DNA from: Wolinella sp052173415
Lineage (GTDB): Bacteria; Campylobacterota; Campylobacteria; Campylobacterales; Helicobacteraceae
DNA length: 53,425 nucleotides
Reading direction: 5' to 3'
Assembly (NCBI GenBank): GCA_052173415.1
Contig: JBQMYQ010000008.1
Coordinates: forward strand, 1-53,425
This document shows positions 15,717 to 23,961 of the stretch, piece by piece. The notes beneath the pieces are model-generated. The model worked only from the letters and a program-made list of their open reading frames with translations. It had not been told where the DNA came from and did not search any database. Position 1 is the first letter of the stretch. The number at the start of each line of letters is the position of its first letter. The position numbers were made by a program, and so were the translations under genes.

Positions 15717-18035
15717 TTAAGCTCCTTGAATCTCTAAAATATTCTCTAGCTTTTTACTAAATCTCTCAAGCCATTTAACCCTCTCGTGCTCATGTTCTAT
15801 TACCCTTTCAAGCTCCGCTTGATCCCTGTAGAGCTTTTCTTGTTCATTGATTTGTTCCATCATTTTCTTTTCAAGCTCTTTGGTTTTTTTATTGAAGAAC
15901 TCTTTAAATCTATCTACTCTTACAGCTACCTCCTTTTCGATACGATCCGTCTCTTTGTTAAAGCCTCTATATAAGCTAGAGAAAAATTCCTCACTAAACT
16001 TCTCAGCGTCAAAGACCTCTTCTTGATTGGTGGTGTAATATACTTCAAAGGGGTCATCAAACCACGTCCAAAACTTATACCAAGCTTTGTCAATATTACC
16101 ACGCGTGTGTCGTTCTTGTGTTGTAATAGTCTCTCTAAACTCATACAACAATCTGCCCTCATCCAAATCAACATCTAATATAGAATCAATAGAAATCTTC
16201 TCTCCAGCAATATTGCTCAGGCTAGAGTTGTCCGATAGCAACGAAGCCACATAGCTTCTATACTCCTCAAACATCTTTGTCACACTCTCAAAGAATCCTT
16301 TGTTAATCTCGTTCTCCATATGCCCTAGAAACTGTATCCTAAAGTCATTAATCGCCTTTTTGACCTTCTCCATGTATCTTTTAGCCTCAAATCTATCCAT
16401 TTTGCTATCACTACTTGAGAGATCTCCTGTGATTTTACTAAGCTCTCCTCTTTTTTTGTCTAGGTATTTTTTGATACGTTCAACAGAATCGAAACTGCTG
16501 ACCCGTTCTCGCATAGCCTGAGCCTTAGTATTGTTTTCCATATCCTTTCGAATCGACTCAAGAGATGTTAGAACCTCTTTTTTGGATTCCTCACTATTGG
16601 CTATGCTCTCTTGACTTTGTGCTTTAATCTTCTGTTTCTCTATAAAGCCTTTAAATGACTGGACAGATAGCTTTATCTTTTGCCTTATTGCATACTTCTC
16701 GACATATTCATTAATAGCAATCTCAAGAGCAGGCACTCCGCTACAAATATCAGCAAAAGGCAAATCATCCCCATCTTCCTTTGCTTTTTCTGCTTTCTTG
16801 ATAAGCTCATCAAGTTTCCCCTTACCCTCTTTGGATAGTGGAGCTAGTTCATGAAGATGTCGCTCTTTATTCTCCACAAAACGTCGCACCTTAATTTTTA
16901 AAAAATCCTCATCATCTTCAGTCAGCTTATTTTCCCCACTTTTCTCTAGCCTAATAACTCTTGAAAGTTGAGCGGAAGTAGGGAAAATTCTAGGCTCATG
17001 AATATTAAATCCCTTTAGATATTCTTCGAGCTTTTCTATAGCTTTTTTAGCACTTTCCTCTTTTTTAGGATCGAGTCCATCTATTTTATTTACAACAAAA
17101 ATAAACCTATCTTTTGACTGGATTCCCGAGCTCTTAATCTCTTTAGCAATATCTTCCAATAAAGCCTTATCATCATTTACCTCAAGCTGGGTAGCATTAA
17201 AAATATATAAAATCATCGGCTTATACGCCTCGCCTATTAGATTATACGTGTGGATTTTATGAGACTCATCGACACTGTTATTTGGTCCTGGGGTATCGCT
17301 CAAAACTACTCTCAATCCATACCCCTTGATGTTGGGTATGTTGCCAAAGAGCCTCAAATTAGCTACATCTTTATTGCCATTTAATTTTTCTAAAATTTCA
17401 GGAGTAGCGACAATATCATCATAAATGGCATTGCCATCTCTATCGCTCGCGCTTACCCTGAACTCTTTCTTACTGTTGTCGTTATAGATTTTAGCCACTA
17501 TCGCTGTAGTCGCTTCATTTCTAGCAGGCAGTAAATCTTGATGGAGTATGGCATTAAGCAGGGTTGATTTCCCCGAGCTCATCGTTGCTACTATACCTAT
17601 CTCTTCGTCCTTGCCCAAGGCACCATCAAAGCTTCTTTTTATATCCTCGGCTTTGAGCTCATCATATGGGGAATCAGCTTGCATCTCTGAAAAAAGCCCT
17701 TTTAGCTGCTCGATTCTCTCCTGTGCTGATTTCACATGAACATCTTTTTGTATAAGCTCTATACTGATTCCGCTATTTTTTTCACGAAACTCATTCTTTG
17801 CATTCTCTAGATCTTTGTAATCAGAAGGCAAACCAAAAAATTCAACCTCATATTCTTCACGATTTTCAACATCATGTAATTGCTGAAAAAAGTCACCAAC
17901 CCAATCTTGAAAAAAAGATTTCTTGGGATCGCCCCAACACTTTGAAAAACCCTCGTTTTTGGCAACATCTTTACCATCTATCTCGCATTTTGTAACTTCC
18001 GAAAATGGATTGTGCTCCAAATATACCTTAGTCAT
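15717..18035 (-). CDS. Dynamin-like GTPase B
   Basis: A 772-residue large GTPase. The G1 loop TMSSGKST is at about 150-157, G3 DTPGPNN near 244 and G4 NKIDGLD near 315, followed by long predicted coiled coils (about 455-560 and the last 80 residues), as in bacterial dynamin-like proteins. An N-terminal domain of about 100 residues precedes the G domain. A hydrophobic paddle was not obvious by eye. It overlaps GTPase A by 8 bp (ATGACTAA). Paired dynamin-like proteins are known from C. jejuni (Cj0411/Cj0412) and from the anti-phage Eleos system (LeoA/LeoBC). Likely acts on membranes together with GTPase A. Confidence 0.85.
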   Translation of the reverse strand: MTKVYLEHNPFSEVTKCEIDGKDVAKNEGFSKCWGDPKKSFFQDWVGDFFQQLHDVENREEYEVEFFGLPSDYKDLENAKNEFREKNSGISIELIQKDVHVKSAQERIEQLKGLFSEMQADSPYDELKAEDIKRSFDGALGKDEEIGIVATMSSGKSTLLNAILHQDLLPARNEATTAIVAKIYNDNSKKEFRVSASDRDGNAIYDDIVATPEILEKLNGNKDVANLRLFGNIPNIKGYGLRVVLSDTPGPNNSVDESHKIHTYNLIGEAYKPMILYIFNATQLEVNDDKALLEDIAKEIKSSGIQSKDRFIFVVNKIDGLDPKKEESAKKAIEKLEEYLKGFNIHEPRIFPTSAQLSRVIRLEKSGENKLTEDDEDFLKIKVRRFVENKERHLHELAPLSKEGKGKLDELIKKAEKAKEDGDDLPFADICSGVPALEIAINEYVEKYAIRQKIKLSVQSFKGFIEKQKIKAQSQESIANSEESKKEVLTSLESIRKDMENNTKAQAMRERVSSFDSVERIKKYLDKKRGELSKITGDLSSSDSKMDRFEAKRYMEKVKKAINDFRIQFLGHMENEINKGFFESVTKMFEEYRSYVASLLSDNSSLSNIAGEKISIDSILDVDLDEGRLLYEFRETITTQERHTRGNIDKAWYKFWTWFDDPFEVYYTTNQEEVFDAEKFSEEFFSSLYRGFNKETDRIEKEVAVRVDRFKEFFNKKTKELEKKMMEQINEQEKLYRDQAELERVIEHEHERVKWLERFSKKLENILEIQGA

Positions 18036-19552
18036 GTCCTTTTCCTTTGTTTATGATTTTTTCTATCATGTGAAAAGAAGTGTTCTCTAAAGCACGCTCT
18101 ATAGCTTTTCTAGAATACTCCCTACCGCCTACTTTTACCCATTGGCTAGATTCCTCATCTCGCCCATCTCCTAGAAACTTTCTTAACAATCTCCCAAAGT
18201 CATCCTCCTCATCCTCACTAAAATTACTCTCCATACCACCTAGTGCCATCTTAAATAGCCTCACAGCTTTTACGGATGTAGCAATTAGCATAGGTTTTTG
18301 AAAGCCTATGTGCTTTAAAAGATCTCTTGCCCTATTACAAGCCTGATTAATATCTTCCTTGCTTTCATCAAATTCATCAATTTTGTTTAAGACAAAGAAA
18401 ACCTCCTTATTGCTATTTTTTGTGATTTGATAGACCTGCTCCAAAATTTCAGTCAAATCATTTACACCAATATACATGGCATTTATAAGACAGATAACAA
18501 CATCAAGCTTCTTGCTTTTTAAAAAATCTATGGTGGTCTTCTTGTGATCTTCGTTAGAAGAAAAATTTGTCCCCGGAGTATCATGAACGACGACTACTTT
18601 GTTGTGATTAAAGATATTCTTCAAATCCCCTTCAAGGATTATCCTATCCACACCACTATCATCATTCCATTTTTTGACCACATCTCGTTCAAGAGCAATT
18701 TGAGCTTGTTTTATCTCATCATGACAAAGGGCAATGCCATTAATACTGCTAAGGTTGTCGTTGTCGTATATGGAAGTTATTTTTGCAGTGCAGGCAGCTT
18801 GAGTTTCTGGAAAAATTTCATTCCCTATGAGAGCATTGATGAAAGTAGATTTCCCCGAACTCATCGTGGATATGATGGCTATATGCTTTTGTTTTAAAGA
18901 TTGGTATCTTAAAACACGCAAGATGGCTCGCAATAGATATTTGACGCTTTGCCTTGCATAGCGACGAATCTTTACTACGTAATAACGAGACAATCCTAGT
19001 GATATGCCACCAGACCACAATGAGCCGAGTTGAGTCCCTTTGCAATAATAGGCCTTTGCTACATCAACATCTCCGCTTCTTGCTATCAAAAGGCACAGCT
19101 TAAACCACTCAACTTCATTATCTTCTAACTTGAATCTCAAGCCCACATCTTTGAGCCAACGACTTATGGCAAAACCCTTTCTCAAAGATAGCAAAAAGCC
19201 ACTCTCTAAGATTAGAGGGTAGAAGTAGATATAGGTCTTCTTCTTACCACTTTGCGTATCGGTATAGGGCTTGGTCAAAATATCGTAGTTTTTAGCTTCT
19301 ACAGGCTCAGTCAGACCTAGAGTATCACGTAACTTCTTTAGATACTCATCAAAACCAGCGACACCTATCAGCTCTTTGGTTAAATCGACAAAAAGACCGT
19401 AATACGCCTCCTTGTATTCAAAAGGGGCATTTGAATGGACAAGTATATTTTTATGCTCAGAAAACCTAAGCAAACCAAGAGTTACCCGAGCTTCAGGGGT
19501 ATCTATACCTCTGCTAGAACGCCCCCCCCCCGCTCAGTTTTAGTTTTTGCAT
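18028..19552 (-). CDS. Dynamin-like GTPase A, phase-variable and out of frame here
   Basis: The GTPase body (IISTMSSGKST as G1, HDTPGTNFS as G3, LNKIDEFD as G4) is open from about 19473 down to 18028. The natural start appears to be the ATG at 19552, with TAGGAGT 8 bp upstream. From it the reading MQKLKLSGGG enters a G10 tract (19522-19531 on the plus strand as C10) and, with ten G, stops at once (GCG-TTC-TAG). With nine G it continues RSSRGIDTPEARVTLGL straight into the GTPase, giving 507 residues. A weak internal TTG at 19473 could give a shorter 481-residue form even when OFF. Overlap with GTPase B suggests that the switch also lowers its translation. Confidence 0.8.
19522..19531 (-). repeat. 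G10 tract at the 5' end of GTPase A
   Basis: Ten consecutive G on the coding strand (C10 on the plus strand), seven codons after the preferred ATG. Nine G give the full-length GTPase, ten give a stop within a few codons. Confidence 0.85.
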
Positions 19553-19627
19553 GCACACCTACTCCTAAATTTTGCGCCTATTCTAGGCAAATTTTTGAAA
19601 AAATAGCTTAAAAAATCCTCGCCTATT

Positions 19628-20287
19628 TCAAGCAGATTCCTGCACTTTTTTCTTAAAATACTTCTCATCATAACATGTCTCATAGGCAAATTCTGCGTCT
19701 TGAAACAACGTCGCCACAATATCGTCTGTTTGTATCCCTTTTAATGCTCGCACTATTTTATTATTCAGCTCAAATAATTTGACAATAAGCTTGTTTCGCT
19801 CGCTTCTAAAATTATCACTCTCATCATGAATATTTTCTATATCAATTCTAGATACACTATTTTCTGTAAAGTATTGTAAAACTTGTTCAATCATGCTCGT
19901 CAGATTGCCTAATGTCTCCAAACGCCGCTCTGAGAGCATAATTGGATGAGCTGCAACAAACCTACTAATATTCACTACATCTATACCATCAAATGTCAAA
20001 ACTTCATCACTGTCTGATGTTTGCACCAATTCATGCAAATTCTCTATCTCTAAGAGCCTATCTTGAAGTATTCTTAATGATACAAAAAGACACCCAATCG
20101 CTCCATAAGACCTAATCGTTTTGTAGAAGTCCTTTTGATCAGAATCGCTAGAATTTGAGAAATCCTCTTTTTTATAACTAGACTGATAATCTTCACTGGG
20201 CGTGAAAAAATCTACACTCTCCCACCACTTTCTAATCCCATACCCTACAGCTACCAACATCACTCCACCGATAATCCTCGTTAGCAT
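19628..20287 (-). CDS. N-terminally membrane-anchored protein, first gene of the operon
   Basis: A 219-residue protein with a single hydrophobic segment at the N terminus (IIGGVMLVAVGYGI, about 5-20) followed by KWW and a helical, acidic cytoplasmic or periplasmic domain. No known family recognised. GAGGAGC precedes the ATG. It is the first gene after operator 4 and leads the GTPase/HerA/HNH operon, 75 bp before the phase-variable start of GTPase A. It may recruit the dynamin-like pair to the membrane, by analogy with other two-component dynamin systems; nothing in the sequence proves this. Confidence 0.7.
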   Translation of the reverse strand: MLTRIIGGVMLVAVGYGIRKWWESVDFFTPSEDYQSSYKKEDFSNSSDSDQKDFYKTIRSYGAIGCLFVSLRILQDRLLEIENLHELVQTSDSDEVLTFDGIDVVNISRFVAAHPIMLSERRLETLGNLTSMIEQVLQYFTENSVSRIDIENIHDESDNFRSERNKLIVKLFELNNKIVRALKGIQTDDIVATLFQDAEFAYETCYDEKYFKKKVQESA

Positions 20288-20317
20288 TTTTGCTCCTCTG
20301 TTTTTGAAATCAATGAA

Positions 20318-20349
20318 AATTTAGCCAAAGCTTGCGACAGGTTGTGTCA
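20318..20349 (-). promoter_or_regulatory. Operator and promoter 4, before the GTPase/HerA/HNH operon
   Basis: On the minus strand, TGACACAACCTGTCGC runs from 20349 to 20334 and GGCTAAATTTTC follows, with TAAATT at the same distance from the operator as in cassettes 1 and 2. The start codon is 62 bp from the operator start. Sharing this layout across four promoters is the main evidence for a single regulon. Confidence 0.6.
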
Positions 20350-20377
20350 AAGTAATGTATTTACGGATTAATAATCT

Positions 20378-20383
20378 TATAAT
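20378..20383 (+). promoter_or_regulatory. Candidate -10 box of the zinc-ribbon gene
   Basis: TATAAT, a consensus -10, faces rightward in the divergent region and lies about 60 bp before the GTG start of the zinc-ribbon gene. Confidence 0.5.
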
Positions 20384-20439
20384 TGCGGGAATCGTGGTTG
20401 TGCGATTTGACTAAAAAGCAAAGAAAAGGGGGAAATAGC

Positions 20440-20652
20440 GTGCCTATAAAACCAAAACCACTCAAATTCTACTGCCAAAAATGTGGCTTTGAAAAAACCA
20501 TCCAATTTAAAAGCGATTGCCTAAATGGACGAGAGCTAGAGCAAATACCAAGAATCTGCCCCAAATGTGGCAATAAAGAGCTAAAACACGAGAGTGTGGA
20601 GCAGCAAGAATTTGGAAATATCATGGACTCGTTTAAAAATATATTCAAATAG
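20440..20652 (+). CDS. Small zinc-ribbon protein
   Basis: A 70-residue protein with two CxxC pairs, FYCQKCG and ICPKCG, spaced as in a rubredoxin-like zinc ribbon, and an amphipathic C-terminal tail. The GTG at 20440 is preferred because AAGGGGGA precedes it; an upstream in-frame GTG/ATG-like start lacks such a site. It is divergent from the island operon, sharing its intergenic region, and may belong to the island or be a resident gene. Function unknown. Confidence 0.65.
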   Translation: MPIKPKPLKFYCQKCGFEKTIQFKSDCLNGRELEQIPRICPKCGNKELKHESVEQQEFGNIMDSFKNIFK

Positions 20653-20760
20653 CTATGACGCACTCATGCGCAATAAACCTGCACGCTCAAGATTGAGAGG
20701 TGCCAGGAATCGAGAGGGGGCTTTATTTGTGCAATTCACTCGCTATAACCCCAAAACGCC

Positions 20761-20799
20761 CCTGCCTAATATCCCTTTTGTAAGGCAAAAATAGGCAGG
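20761..20799. terminator. Hairpin between the island and leuA
   Basis: CCTGCCTA at 20761-20768 pairs with TAGGCAGG at 20792-20799; an inner CTTTTG/CAAAA pairing adds to the stem. It lies between two convergent genes and could end transcription from both sides. No strong T-tract. Confidence 0.4.
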
Positions 20800-20874
20800 A
20801 AATCCCAAAAAATGCAAAAAAGAGAAATCGCAATAAGAGCGCGGGGCACTTGGCTAGATTCCCCGTTTTCCTTA

Positions 20875-22410
20875 TCAATCGTGTGCAATTAGATTCCTCA
20901 TAGAGAGATAGCTATTAAGCGCGCTGACATACGCTTTAGCACTCGCTAACATCGTATCGATATGAAGCCCATGCCCGATGATTGCCTGCGCACTTCCTTC
21001 AAACTCAACCTTCACGACCACCTTTGCGAGCGCGTCTTTCCCTTGTGTGAGGGCCTCGACCTTGTAATCTTTAAGCTCTCCGCGAATCTGACTGATCCGA
21101 TCAATCGTCTTAAAGAGCGCATCCACGCTTCCATTCCCAATCGCCGCATCAACAATCTCTTCATCCTCTTTTTTCAGCGTGATCGCCGCATAAGGACGCC
21201 CTAAAGAGCAGTCACTAAGCTGGATTCCCAAAAGCTCATAGACGCGCGGAATATGCGATGTCTCTTCAGAGAGAATCGCCCGAATATCCTCATCATAAAT
21301 CTCTTTTTTCTGATCGCAGAGCACCTTAAAACGCTCAAACGCACTATTTAGCTCCTCATCGCTCGCCTCAAAGCCAAGAGATTTGACCTTTTCCTTAAAG
21401 GCATGCCGCCCCGAATGCTTGCCCAGCACGATACTATCCTCCTTGAGGATTCCCACATCGCTCGCGCGCATAATCTCATAAGTCTCTTTGTGCTTCAAAA
21501 CACCGTCTTGATGGATTCCGCTCTCATGCGCGAAGGCGTTTTTCCCCACGATTGCTTTGTTAGGCTGAGGGCGGATTCCCGTAATATCCGCGACCATTTG
21601 GCTGCTCGCATAAATCTCTTTGGCGTTAATCCTCGTATCAAGCGCGCCGAAAATATCTTTGCGGGTTTTTAACGCCATGACAATCTCTTCTAACGCCGCA
21701 TTTCCCGCGCGTTCGCCCAAGCCATTGATTGTGCATTCAATCTGGCGCGCACCGTTTTGAATGCAATAGAGCGAATTCGCCACGGCAAGCCCAAGATCGT
21801 TATGGCAATGCACCGAAATAACGGCGCGATTCCCGACAAATTCGCTAAGCTCTTTAATGAGCGCGCCCATCTCATGAGGCAGACGATAACCCACCGTGTC
21901 GGGAATATTGAGCGTCTGCGCACCTGCCTCGATAACCGCATGGAGGATCTCTTTTAGAAATCCCGCATCGCTACGCCCCGCGTCTTCACAGCTAAACTCC
22001 ACATCATCTACAAAACTTTTCGCATAACTCACCGCTTCAACAGCTCGTTTAATCACTTCGCTCGGACTCATTTTGAGTTTATACTCCATGTGAATGGGGC
22101 TGGTCGCAATGAAAGTGTGGATTCTCCGAAGTTTCGCAGGGGCAATAGAATCCGCCGCGGCTTTGATGTCCCTCTCCAGCGCGCGAGCAAGCGAACAAAT
22201 CGTGCTTTCACTCACTGCTTGGGCGATTTTGTGAATCGCATCAAAATCCCCGGGACTTGCCGCAGCAAAACCAGCCTCAATCACATCAACACCAAGTCGC
22301 TCAAGCTGCCTAGCGATACGGATCTTCTCCTCCGTATTCATCGATGCTCCGGGGCTTTGCTCCCCATCTCGAAGTGTAGTATCAAATATTTTAATCATTT
22401 CAACAGACAT
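20875..22410 (-). CDS. leuA: 2-isopropylmalate synthase
   Basis: Condenses acetyl-CoA with 2-oxoisovalerate, the first committed step of leucine synthesis. The 511-residue protein has the catalytic opening FDTTLRDGEQSPGASM, the metal site HCHNDLG, the GLGERAGNA loop and a C-terminal LeuA regulatory dimer domain (about 385-505) that normally binds leucine for feedback inhibition. The length is normal. Standalone; no leuBCD adjoins it. I see no clear leader peptide in the 150 bp upstream. Confidence 0.96.
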   Translation of the reverse strand: MSVEMIKIFDTTLRDGEQSPGASMNTEEKIRIARQLERLGVDVIEAGFAAASPGDFDAIHKIAQAVSESTICSLARALERDIKAAADSIAPAKLRRIHTFIATSPIHMEYKLKMSPSEVIKRAVEAVSYAKSFVDDVEFSCEDAGRSDAGFLKEILHAVIEAGAQTLNIPDTVGYRLPHEMGALIKELSEFVGNRAVISVHCHNDLGLAVANSLYCIQNGARQIECTINGLGERAGNAALEEIVMALKTRKDIFGALDTRINAKEIYASSQMVADITGIRPQPNKAIVGKNAFAHESGIHQDGVLKHKETYEIMRASDVGILKEDSIVLGKHSGRHAFKEKVKSLGFEASDEELNSAFERFKVLCDQKKEIYDEDIRAILSEETSHIPRVYELLGIQLSDCSLGRPYAAITLKKEDEEIVDAAIGNGSVDALFKTIDRISQIRGELKDYKVEALTQGKDALAKVVVKVEFEGSAQAIIGHGLHIDTMLASAKAYVSALNSYLSMRNLIAHD

Positions 22411-22564
22411 ATTTATTCCTTGTAATTTTTTAAAAAATGCTAAAAATAGTGTAGTGTTTAGAAGCGAGGTAGAAGCAGTTTTGTATGGGTGTTAAGCGAA
22501 AATATAAAATGACCCATACAACAAAAAAATTTCACAAAAGCTCCTTTACAATAAAAAATATGAA

Positions 22565-23284
22565 CTATGAGTCGTAGCGACGCAAATGGATTTTAATGAA
22601 AAAATAGAGCGCACGAACGATTCCCACAAGGACGTAAAGCGTGATCAAAAACGCAATCCCCTCGGCGGGATAGAGGTAGAGTAGCGCAAGAATAAAGAGC
22701 AAAACAACGACCACTTTTCGGTAATTTACCTGCGTTTTGTCCATCTTTTTAAAGCTCGGGTATCGGATATTGCTCACCATCAAAATCGCCACGCCAAGCA
22801 TGGCAAAAAGCATAAGAATCCGCGCATCCTGAAGGGGTGCGTATTCAATCTCAACCAAAATCCATGAGACGACCAACGCCGCAGCTGAGGGAATCGGAAG
22901 CCCGATGAAGACGTTTGGCTCACTATTTGAAGTGGAGATGTTAAAGCGCGCAAGCCGCACCGCACCAAGCACGACATAAAGCCCGGAGACCACTGCGCCG
23001 AATTTTCCAAAACTCTGCCCCGTAAAAAAATAGAGCACCATCGCCGGCGCAACCCCAAAAGCGACCACATCCGCGAGCGAATCAAACTCGATTCCAAAGC
23101 GGCTAGTCGTGCCCGTCAGACGAGCCACACGCCCATCTAGCCCATCAAAAATCATTGCAAGCACAACAAGCCAGCAAGCGACCTCAAAACGCCCTTTTGA
23201 GGCATAAATGATGCTCAAGATTCCTAGAAATACGCTCGCACCCGTAAAGAGATTAGGCAAAATATAAAGTGGATTGATTCTCAT
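22565..23284 (-). CDS. pssA: CDP-diacylglycerol-serine O-phosphatidyltransferase
   Basis: Makes phosphatidylserine, the precursor of phosphatidylethanolamine, in the inner membrane. The CDP-alcohol phosphotransferase signature DGLDGRVAR followed by FGIEFDSLAD is complete (about 47-75), and six or so hydrophobic segments follow. The 239-residue length fits the family. GGAGTAAAA precedes the ATG. The neighbours Psd-like, ftsH, prmA and cheY1 are in the same order in H. pylori and C. jejuni. Confidence 0.94.
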   Translation of the reverse strand: MRINPLYILPNLFTGASVFLGILSIIYASKGRFEVACWLVVLAMIFDGLDGRVARLTGTTSRFGIEFDSLADVVAFGVAPAMVLYFFTGQSFGKFGAVVSGLYVVLGAVRLARFNISTSNSEPNVFIGLPIPSAAALVVSWILVEIEYAPLQDARILMLFAMLGVAILMVSNIRYPSFKKMDKTQVNYRKVVVVLLFILALLYLYPAEGIAFLITLYVLVGIVRALYFFIKIHLRRYDS

Positions 23285-23293
23285 TTTTACTCC

Positions 23294-23914
23294 TTAGAGA
23301 TTCCCAAGCAGACTCTCGCCCCCCACAATTCGATCGCCTTCACACACATTCAAACGCACATTAAGAGGCAACAAAAGCTCAACATAGCCATTATACATAA
23401 AGCCGATGCGAACGCCCTGAGCAAGGTGGGAATCGTCCTTAGGGTAGAGGTGGAGATTATCCAAAAACAGCTGAGGGAACAGGCGCAAAATCACCTCTCC
23501 ATGCTTGCTTTTAATCGTGAGCTCGCCCTGCGCATTGAGCTCCTTTTTAAGGCTCTTTGGCGCACCTGAGAGACGCAACCCCTCGCGCCCGCTTATATGG
23601 GTAATCGTCCCCTCAATAGGCATGCGAATCATGCCCACAAAATAGGGGCATGAGTAGAGTGTTACAACGCAAGAATCCTCGCGCTTGTGAATGCTCTTTA
23701 CCACCGCGTCAATCGGGGCTAGGAGCAGATTCTCACCACTCTCTGAAGGGATTCTCTCTGGATTCCTAAAAGCCATCGTCAAATATATCAAACCCAAAAA
23801 AGTCAAAAACGAGAAGAAATTCCACTCAACCGCCATAAAAAATAGGAGCAAAAAGCCGCAGATTCCCAATCGCTTCCATCCCTCGCGCGCAATAATCTCC
23901 GTCCTCGTCACCAT
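23294..23914 (-). CDS. Phosphatidylserine decarboxylase-like membrane protein without the pyruvoyl serine
   Basis: A 206-residue protein with two hydrophobic N-terminal segments (about 15-50) and a short archaeal-type Psd domain: LLAPIDAVVKSI, FVGMIRMPIEGTI and a C-terminal barrel ending EGDRIVGGESLL. Where active short Psd proteins have a GS pair after a phenylalanine (the serine becomes the pyruvoyl group), this one reads MYNGYVELLLP, so self-cleavage and decarboxylation seem impossible. It is conserved next to pssA and ftsH in related genomes, which argues for a retained non-enzymatic role in lipid metabolism. The start at 23914 has GGAGGAGA upstream. Confidence 0.75.
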   Translation of the reverse strand: MVTRTEIIAREGWKRLGICGFLLLFFMAVEWNFFSFLTFLGLIYLTMAFRNPERIPSESGENLLLAPIDAVVKSIHKREDSCVVTLYSCPYFVGMIRMPIEGTITHISGREGLRLSGAPKSLKKELNAQGELTIKSKHGEVILRLFPQLFLDNLHLYPKDDSHLAQGVRIGFMYNGYVELLLPLNVRLNVCEGDRIVGGESLLGNL

Positions 23915-23961
23915 CAATCTCTCCTCCTTTGCTAGCCCCACGCCTTTTAGGTTATTCGCTT

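Larger units (their letters stand above)
8835..20652. other. Accessory island: WYL-controlled, phase-variable dynamin/HerA/HNH locus
   Basis: The whole stretch from the regulator promoter to the zinc-ribbon gene is visibly richer in A and T than its flanks, and the host word GATTCCC/GGGAATC drops from roughly 2-3 per kb to under 1 per kb. Both points suggest horizontal acquisition. Genes: three tandem paralogues on the plus strand, seven overlapping genes on the minus strand, one divergent zinc-ribbon gene. Four copies of one operator tie them together. No integrase, transposase, tRNA or flanking direct repeat was seen, so the mode of entry is unknown. Confidence 0.6.
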
